Shown here one piece after another: positions 56,929 to 64,000 of a stretch of 64,000 bases of DNA (positions are counted from its first letter, which is position 1; each line of letters opens with the position of its first letter). Both the position numbers and the translations under genes were made by a program. The stretch lies in assembly GCA_011033025.1 (NCBI GenBank), contig WFMF01000076.1, positions 346,770 through 410,769 of the forward strand. The letters run 5' to 3'. This DNA is from Beroe forskalii. Taxonomy: Eukaryota > Ctenophora > Nuda > Beroida > Beroidae. Below the pieces are notes generated by a model. The model was not told where the DNA came from, made no database searches, and saw only the letters and a program-made list of their open reading frames with translations.

Positions 56929-58078
56929 AAACTCTTCAGTTGTGCTGACACCAGTACACTCTTCAGTTGTACTGACACCAGTACACCCTTCAGTTGTGTT
57001 GACACCAGTACAATCTTCAGTTGTACTGACACCAGTACACTTTCAGTTGTACTGACACCAGTACACTTTCAGTTGTACTGACACCTGTACACTCTTCAGT
57101 TGTGCTGACACCTGTACACTCTTCAGTTGTGCTGACACCAGTACACTCTTCAGTTGTGCTGACACCAGTACACTCTTCAGTTTTGCTGACACCAGTACAC
57201 TCTTCAGTTGTGCTAACACCAGTACGCTCTTCAGTTGTGCTGACACCAGTACACTCTTCAGTTGTGCTGACACCAGTTCACTCTTCAGCTGTGCTGACAC
57301 CAGTACATTCTTCAGTAGTGCTGACACCAGTACACTTTCAGTTGTACTGACACCAGTACACTCTTCAGTTGTGCTGACACCAGTACACTCTTCAGTTGTG
57401 CTGACACCAGTACACTCTTCAGCTGTGCTGACACCAGTACATTCTTCAGTAGTGCTGACACCAGTGTACTCTTCAGTTGTACTGACACCAGTACACTCTT
57501 AAGTTGTACTGACACCAGTACACTCTTCAGTTGTACTGACACCAGTACACTCTTCAGTTGTGCTGACACCAGTACACTCTTCAGCTGTGCTGACACCAGT
57601 ACATTCTTCAGTAGTGCTGACACCAGTGCACTCTTCAGTTGTACTGACACCAGTACACTCTTAAGTTGTACTGACACCAGTACCTTCTTCAGTTGTGCTG
57701 ACACCAATACGCTATTTAGCTGTGCTGACACCAGTACACTCTTCAGTTGTACTGACACCAGTACACTCTTCAGTTGTGCTGACACCAGTGCACTATTCAG
57801 TTGTGCTGATACCAGTACACTCTTCAGTTGTGCTGACACCAGTACACTCTTCAGTTGTGCTGACACCAGTGCACTCTTCATTTGTGCTGACACCAGTACA
57901 CTCTTCAGTTTTGCTGACACCAGTACACTCTTTAATTTTACTGAAACCACTACACTCTTCAGTTGTGCTGACACCAGTACAGTGTACACTCTTCAGTTGT
58001 GCTGACACCAGTCCACTCTTCAGTTGTACTGACACCAGTACACTCTTCAGTTGTGCTGACACCAGTCCACTCTTCAGT
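56929..58078. repeat. 27-bp minisatellite, segment 4
   Basis: About 42 units, same family and orientation as the other three segments, with higher-order blocks (a run of about seven units is repeated around 57270, 57420 and 57590). Ends at 58078 in unique sequence. Confidence 0.95.
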
Positions 58079-60815
58079 TATACAAATTACAGTTTCTCTA
58101 CTAAAAGCTCTGAAACCCTCCTATAAATGTATAAAAGGCCTGTGATTGAGGAGCCATGCCTCCTGATGTACTGGATTAGAGGTGTGAAGCTTCACTTCTC
58201 AACCTGGATCACTCCTTGCTCGTACCCCTTCTTTCTGTTCTCTTGTTGGGTGTAGATTTATTTAATGTAATGTCTGTTTTGTCCGCGTTTGGTAAGATCC
58301 TGACATTGAGTATTGTCTTCTTGAAAGGTCCCCCTAACTCCATTACCCTCCATAAGCAGAAATTTCAATACGAGCTTGCTCTTCCATTTTCTCTGGAATT
58401 TTCTGAAAAGAGGCAATAAGGATCAGCTCAGGCTCGGTCTTCAACGTCGTGACGGACTTCCCTATAAGAAACGCAGCTTTTTCCTTTCGGACTTTATTAT
58501 TTTTGAAGATTAGCTATTTAGCTAGCCAACGCCCAACATTTTTACCAATCTAACTGTGGTCTACCGAATTCTTCTTTCCACAAACACAAATTGCTGTACC
58601 TGAGCCTGAGTTTATCTTTTTATCTCAAGACTCCACCTTGTTCAGCACCCACCGGAGAGAACCTATGGGGAGAACGGTTAACCACACCCCAGCAGCCTTT
58701 TCTTAGGCAAAAATTATAAGCCCTTTCAGCCTAACACCAGTAGGGTATGATACGTTCTCAGTGATCTCCCTCAACATACCAACATCCTAACTTCCTTGTC
58801 CTTCAAGCAGTCTCTAGTCACATCAGTTACATCCTCGTCCAGATATAGACTGTTGATCAATTATCAACGAAAATGGGACAAATTATAGGGTATGAAACGC
58901 TCGAGATTGATGCAGTTTTACATTAACGTGTTGCTTTGAGGTTGAATTGGTATTACTAATGGAAATTTGGATGAAAAATTCGGTTTTTAGGTAAAATTGT
59001 CCCATTTTTGTTCCAATTTTTGCCACATGCGCGGAACGCGCTAAATCTATTTTGTATACAAAGCGTTTGTTGTTTGTGTTGAGTGTAACAATCAATAAAT
59101 GCGCGCGTTGTAGTACATCCCTCGATCCGGTATGTCTGTGGTCTGCCTCAGATAATCTTGCTCTAACCAAGGCCCTGGTTACGCGCACGGAGTGCGCGGC
59201 GCGACACCCCTGGTTAGGGGGAATCCTTACCCTACACCTAGCAAATCTTAAACTTTAAAGCGCTAGATGAGCTTATATCTTTATCCCGATGACGCGTTTT
59301 GGTGCGCGCAGCGCAACGCAAACTTGTTAAACACGTGTCACGTTGCCAGTCGGGACGCGCGCAGTGGGCCGGGCAACGCCTGGCAAGTGTCACGTATATC
59401 CCTGTTTGCGTTGCACGTGCGCACGCCTATGCGCATATGATGTTTCCGCAAAATTGGAAAAATTTGGGGACAAAATGTGGTATGTCTCCCATGTAAGCGC
59501 TTACTTTTATTTTTCTGAGTGATGTCATTGTCATATATAATTAAGGCTCCCGTTTACATGGGAGACTAGCCTAAAGCCCCAGATGCGCTTAATTATAATT
59601 TTCTGACTCACTCAGTGAGTGGCGTCATTGTCATTGAGATGCCAGTTTACATGGGGGACCGACCACGTCATTTACAAGAGATAGGAGATACCTTATTTGC
59701 CTTTATTTAGCCGGCCTTTTTTAAATCGGCCCTTCGGACGAAAAATAGAATCATTTTTTAACCGCATTTCAAACCAGCCTCTTGGTCCAATTCCAAATTT
59801 TTCCGAGCAGTGGCCAAACCAAGAAATTTTTTCTCAAAAATAGCCATGCATAAAATTAAAAGACCTAAATCCCGGTCTAATAACATCGTGATTTAGGCCG
59901 GATTTATACCTGTGTTTTAAGACGGCCTAAATTGTTGGCCTTTATTGACCGACTTAACTTATTATAATACTGACCTTAAACTATTAAATCTAATCGGCCC
60001 CACTTTAATCGGCCTTTTTCAACCGGTCATTTGGACAAAAGTCTCAAAGTCGTTTTTGTCCTTAAGAACGACTTAAAAGGCCGTTTAAATAAGGGCCAAA
60101 AAGGTATCCGTGAGCGTGTTGGGAACAAATGGTTACTGAGAGTGAGACGCGGAGTTTGAGTGTAAAATATGCTGCTATAACTGCAGAAAGTACAAATAAT
60201 ATAAATACTACAATAGCTGAGACTTCTACTGTAGTAAAAGCAAAATACAATTTTCATATTGTTTAATCTCACGATTTATTGACCATCAAATAATTTCTGT
60301 TCTTATTGTTATATAGTCAAATGTAATATCGATTTCACTGTAAGTCACAATTTAAAGTAAAATTAAACATTACTGAAAGAAAAATAAAATGCTCTAGAGC
60401 TTTATTAACGCAACAGTTGACGCTGTCAAGTGAAAAGGAGAACTTTAAAACAAAACCAGGGGTGATTTGAAAAACTTAAATTATATTAATTATAATTATA
60501 TCACATTTCATCCAATTTCAAAATAAATTAGATGAAAAAATGCTTCAATGAGAGATGAACACAATGTCGTCTTATGCCAGTGCCACAGCAAACTCAAAAT
60601 ACAAATCAAGAATAAAAGTATATTATCATTAATTACCAATTATACTTGATTAATTTATTAATAATAATGATATGGTCAATTTGTTCCAACGGGCTGCAAG
60701 ACGCAATGTGATATATAATATAGTTATGATAAAGTTAAAACTCAATTATCAAATAAATCAGAGCCGCGACTCTGTAGCAAATAGAATACCTATGATAGCA
60801 GAGGCGGGTGCCCAG
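58079..60815. other. Gene-free stretch with dispersed repeats
   Basis: No gene recognised. 59150-59240 holds a GC-rich hairpin ending in CCCCTGGTTAGGGGG, related to the centre of the MITE at 24404. 59480-59690 has two related blocks (GTCATTGTCAT ... TTTACATGGG). 59700-60060 is rich in degenerate TAATCGGCC/GGCCTAA words. Small frames such as 60027-60272 (minus) show no family. Confidence 0.5.
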
Positions 60816-63800
60816 CTACACAGTGAAGCTGGCGGACTGGTGGAAGAGTTTGTGGTTGATGCCGGAGAGGACAGCGGCTATCTGCGCCTGTTTGCAGTCC
60901 GGGATGCCGGCCCACACAGCCGCAGACTCCGGATACTGGGGCCGCAGGTCGAGGAGCTGCTGCGGCGAGGTGATCAGCAACGGCTTGTTCTTCGAGCCCT
61001 TCGGCCTGCCGCGCTTCTTTCCGGGAATGGAAGGCGGCGTGTTGCTTAGTGACGTGTTGCTTAGCGGCGTGTTGCTTAGTGAGGTGTTGCTTTGCGGCGT
61101 GGTAGTGAGGGTCTGAGAGCTGCTGATTTCAGACGCCTGCAGTTCTGCACTATCCACTTTCTCAGTCTTGATCTTTGGAGTGGAGGCACTCGGCTCAGCC
61201 GAGTTGGCTTGTAAGAAGGGTTGTAGGGCCGCATGCAAAATCAAAAGGTCCAAAATACGAATCTTAAAACGCGACGTGAAACTCCGCCTTACCTCAGCCG
61301 AGTTGGCTTGGTGGACTTGGGACAGCGTGTTAGTAGAGCTACCAAACCTTCCCTCTTGAGCGGGGAAAAACATCCTCTGAAACACACGGAGTTAGTACAT
61401 ATCGGATGAAACGCAACACAATTGATAGCCAGATAAAAGGAAGAAAGTGCTGATTCGAGGTAGAGACCAGAACAGATGAAACACGTAGACACAACACAAT
61501 CTATATCCAATCCAGATAAAAGGACCAAAGTATAGATTGAGTTAGAAGAGGTGGCAGTAACTCACCCTCTCCTTAGCGCCAGGGTACTTCATCTTCCCGT
61601 TGACCATGTTGTAGTACTGCTCCGGGTACTTCCTCGGCCGCCCACGGTGAGAAGAAGAGAATTTGCATGATAACATTTCACTACTGATATAAGATATTGT
61701 ATTTCATCATATATAAGAGAGCAACTCACCAGGCTACTGGTTGCGGTTCCGTTGGGTGTGCCAGGGGGTCTGCCCCGGGGCTTGGGGAGCAGAGTCTCGA
61801 AGTGGTAGGCGCCAGGTATCTTGGGAGTGAAGATGTTCTTCTCAGCCCTCTGCTGCTGGGTCGGAGACTTCAGGCAAGAGATGAGCTGCTCTAGATCTGA
61901 CATCTTAGTCTCCTGCTTCGTTCCTTTGTTCGGGGAAGGAGTCAGCCCCAGACTCTGAGCACTTTGGGAAGGCTTCATGGTGCTCTTAGTGACATCAATC
62001 AATGAGGAGGGAACGGTCAGCAGGGGCGGTGTCATGTTGACGCAGGATTTGGGGATGTGGAATGCAGGTTTGAAGGAGCTACCCACGGAGGAGTGGGGTT
62101 GCTCAGGGGCCTGGGGGCCACTCGATTGAGACATCTTCATAGCAGGCTGCTGTGGCTTAGGAGGGGTGGTGTTTGCAGGGCGATTAAAGGAGTCTGAGGT
62201 GTGGTCAATAAGCAGCTGGATCAGCTGCGCTGTTTCCTTGTTCTCTGATCCCAGAGTCTTAATGACATCCAGGAACTGTTTGGTAACATCGTCAGTCCCC
62301 TTCTCTCCTGACACTCGAGTTGGTACGGTGCTGCTGGTTGCTGAGTGACCACTGTAAGTTGAGGTGTTGAGGAAGTTAGGAGGCTGTGGCAGAGACCAAG
62401 GCTTCTCAACGCTCGTCATCTTGGTGTCCGAGCTCGGGAAGCCCTCTGAGGAGTGGAGTACCTTGGGTATCGTCTGGTTAGGGGAGTGGTGCAAGCTTTG
62501 AGCCTCCAACTTGGCCATTGCACTCCGGATGATGGAGTCCTGGCTCTTGGTTTTCTGAGAACCTCCGTGGATGGCAGAGTTCAGCAGGAGAGGGGCTGAG
62601 CTGGAGCTGAGGGGGGTGGGGGCGGAGATGGCACTCTGCACCACCTTATTCACTGTGTTCTGCACAATGTCGTTCACTGCACTGTGCATGGCATTCTTAG
62701 CTGGCTGAGCACTGTTCTGGGACACCAACTTGTTGAGATGATAAAATCCAGCGTCCATATGGGAGGGTTTCTGTTCCTGTCTCAGCAGCACTCTTTCCAA
62801 CTTCTCTATTTCCTGTTTCAGCTGCAACTCCAGGAGGGCATTAGTCTGCGCTTCACTGCTGGGAGGGTTGCCTAGGAACGTGTTGGGAGGGTTGCCTAGC
62901 AACGGGTTGGGAGGAACATGTTGCTGCTCATTTAGCAACAATTTCCGTAAGTTGGGATCACACGCCAAAGCCAGCTGAATAGCCTCTGCTGAGTAGTTTT
63001 GAGAGGCTTGCTGGTTCTGCTGCTGTTGCTGGAGAAGTAGAGTTGCCAGGAGAGGGGATTGGGGCTGCTTTGGGTTGTTTTGGGAGTGCTGGGCTGCCAG
63101 AGCCATCATCTCCAAGGTAGATAGTTTGGTTGGAGTTATGGATTTCGGGGCCCACAGATTCAGACCCCCGGGGACTTTAACTCTCCTGTTCTTCGTTGTT
63201 GATCCCTTTGGTCGACCCCTCTTTCTTGGCACATATCCAGAGACCTTCATACCGGTTTTATGAGTCAAATTACCATGATGTTGAGATGAAGTGGTGGACG
63301 ACAGAGGGGTCATTTCCTTCTTTATACTTTCTGAGAAAGAAGGAACAAAACACTGAGGTATAGCAGATTTGAAATCCTGAGGAGCTTTGCAGTCATTTCC
63401 AGCTGGTGGAGTAGGGTGTGGTGTAGAAACGCCTTGCTCTTTCTTGAAAGGTCCCTGGGGATCTGAGACTTCAGCAGCTCCCTCACCGAGGGAAGGAAAG
63501 TTTGGGTGCGAGCCACACTTGAGTCTTACAGGCGATCCATTGGGAGAAACACTGGACACTGGTGATGATGGGAGGGGTTCTGAGTGGGACTGGGATATCG
63601 CCCCTGTTTCCAGCTCCGAGTGGGGTGCCATCCCTGTGTTCAGCTCCGAGTGGGGTGCTATCCCTGTACCTGAGTGGGGTGCCACCCCTGTACCTGAGTG
63701 GGGTGCCACCCCTGTACCTGAGTGGGGTGCCACCCCTGTTTCCAGCTCTGAGTGGGGTGCCACCCCTGTGTCCAGCTCCTCTTCCAAAACATCGTATCGG

Positions 63801-63991
63801 GTATCTCCTGCTGATATGCTCTGTGCTGGTGCCATGTTCTCATCTGTTGTCATGTTCTCTTCCGGTAGTGCTATGTCATCTGGCAGTGCCATGCCATCTG
63901 GTGATGCCCTCTCTTCTGGAGGGGTAGAGCTATCCTCATCTTTCCTCACTTCGCTGTTCTCCACCTCACTGCTCGGGTCCTCCTCTCCCAT
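60816..63991 (-). CDS. Multi-AT-hook DNA-binding protein (5-prime end may continue)
   Basis: Exons: 61730-63991 (large), 61566-61646, 61293-61376 and 60816-61193, giving about 934 residues from the first ATG (MGEEDPSSEVENSEV). AT-hook cores (RGRP): residue ~258 (PRKRGRPKGS), ~740 (KPRGRPPGT), ~755 (RGRPRKYPEQYY), and one in the last exon (KKRGRPKGSKNK). AT-hooks bind the minor groove of AT-rich DNA; the protein is likely a chromatin or transcription factor. The N-terminal part is acidic with a degenerate repeat TGVAPHSE/G (residues 75-130). A Gln-rich stretch (LLLQQQQQNQQ) and many Ser/Pro follow. The final ~60 residues (LLDLRPQYPESAAVWAG to FTV-stop) look folded. I do not recognise the orthologue. 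The exon at 61646 lacks an AG before it, and the 99-bp intron at 61194-61292 is unusual. Confidence 0.72.
61194..61292 (-). other. 99-bp intron bounded by an 18-bp direct repeat
   Basis: Donor GTAAGG follows CAAGCCAACTCGGCTGAG, and the intron ends with the same 18 bases, so the repeat offset equals the intron length. Removal keeps the frame (NSAE then PSAST). Retention adds 33 codons without a stop. A stronger-looking acceptor (CTTCTTACAAG) precedes the repeat but would shift the frame. Confidence 0.7.
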
Positions 63992-64000
63992 GCTGAGCTG

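Noticed and set aside
60027..60272. 81-codon minus-strand frame with Ser/Phe-rich hydrophobic content
   Set aside because: No homology; overlapping frame equally open; region made of degenerate repeats.

Overview
This is nuclear DNA from an animal, or a close holozoan relative. It is AT-rich, with interrupted genes, canonical GT-AG introns and small exons of about 60-310 bp. Several genes are recognisable animal orthologues (PPIE, DNAL4, GCC1, WDR31). DNAL4 and WDR31 point to a ciliated organism. Introns are short, transposons and minisatellites are dense, and tandem protoglobin-type globins are present. Together these would suit an early-branching animal such as a sponge, but I cannot name the species from sequence alone.

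Layout. From 0-10 kb there is a possible 49-residue ORF beneath a CACGTG cluster, then a 3.9-kb foldback-type transposon (2377-6270) with a perfect 10-bp target duplication, then about 4 kb with no recognised gene. At 10.3-12.8 kb (-) is a seven-exon cyclophilin E (PPIE). At 13.9-19.7 kb (-) are two tandem five-exon protoglobin paralogues; two introns of the first hold large tandem arrays. At 20.7-23.8 kb (-) is a multi-exon gene I do not recognise. At 26.0-28.1 kb (-) is DNAL4, with a LINE fragment in its last intron, and several hairpin MITE-like elements lie around it. At 29.1-32.6 kb (+) is GCC1, whose GRIP end is missing; a CR1/L2-like LINE (32.7-37.3 kb) lies just after its last visible exon. 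At 38.8-39.8 kb (+) is a GC-rich single-exon WDR31, preceded by a 43-bp-unit array.

From 41.4 to 58.1 kb lies a nested repeat region. One original 27-bp minisatellite array appears to have been split by a Ginger-type integrase transposon plus a 2,166-bp tandem duplication, and by a second copy of the same LINE. A 3.06-kb non-autonomous DNA element with an 8-bp target duplication then inserted into the tail of that LINE. At 60.8-64 kb (-) is a large AT-hook protein gene that probably runs off the window.

The most unusual pattern is that three unrelated minisatellites (14.5-15.8, 16.7-17.2 and 37.9-38.8 kb) are tandem amplifications of a 3-prime splice site: branch-point-like sequence, pyrimidine tract and AG, plus the first bases of the adjoining exon. 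Each sits directly against the real exon, in the upstream intron or leader. Other splice-site duplications occur at 31.1 kb (GCC1) and 61.2 kb (AT-hook gene). I propose that splice-site-seeded tandem duplication is a recurrent process in this genome.
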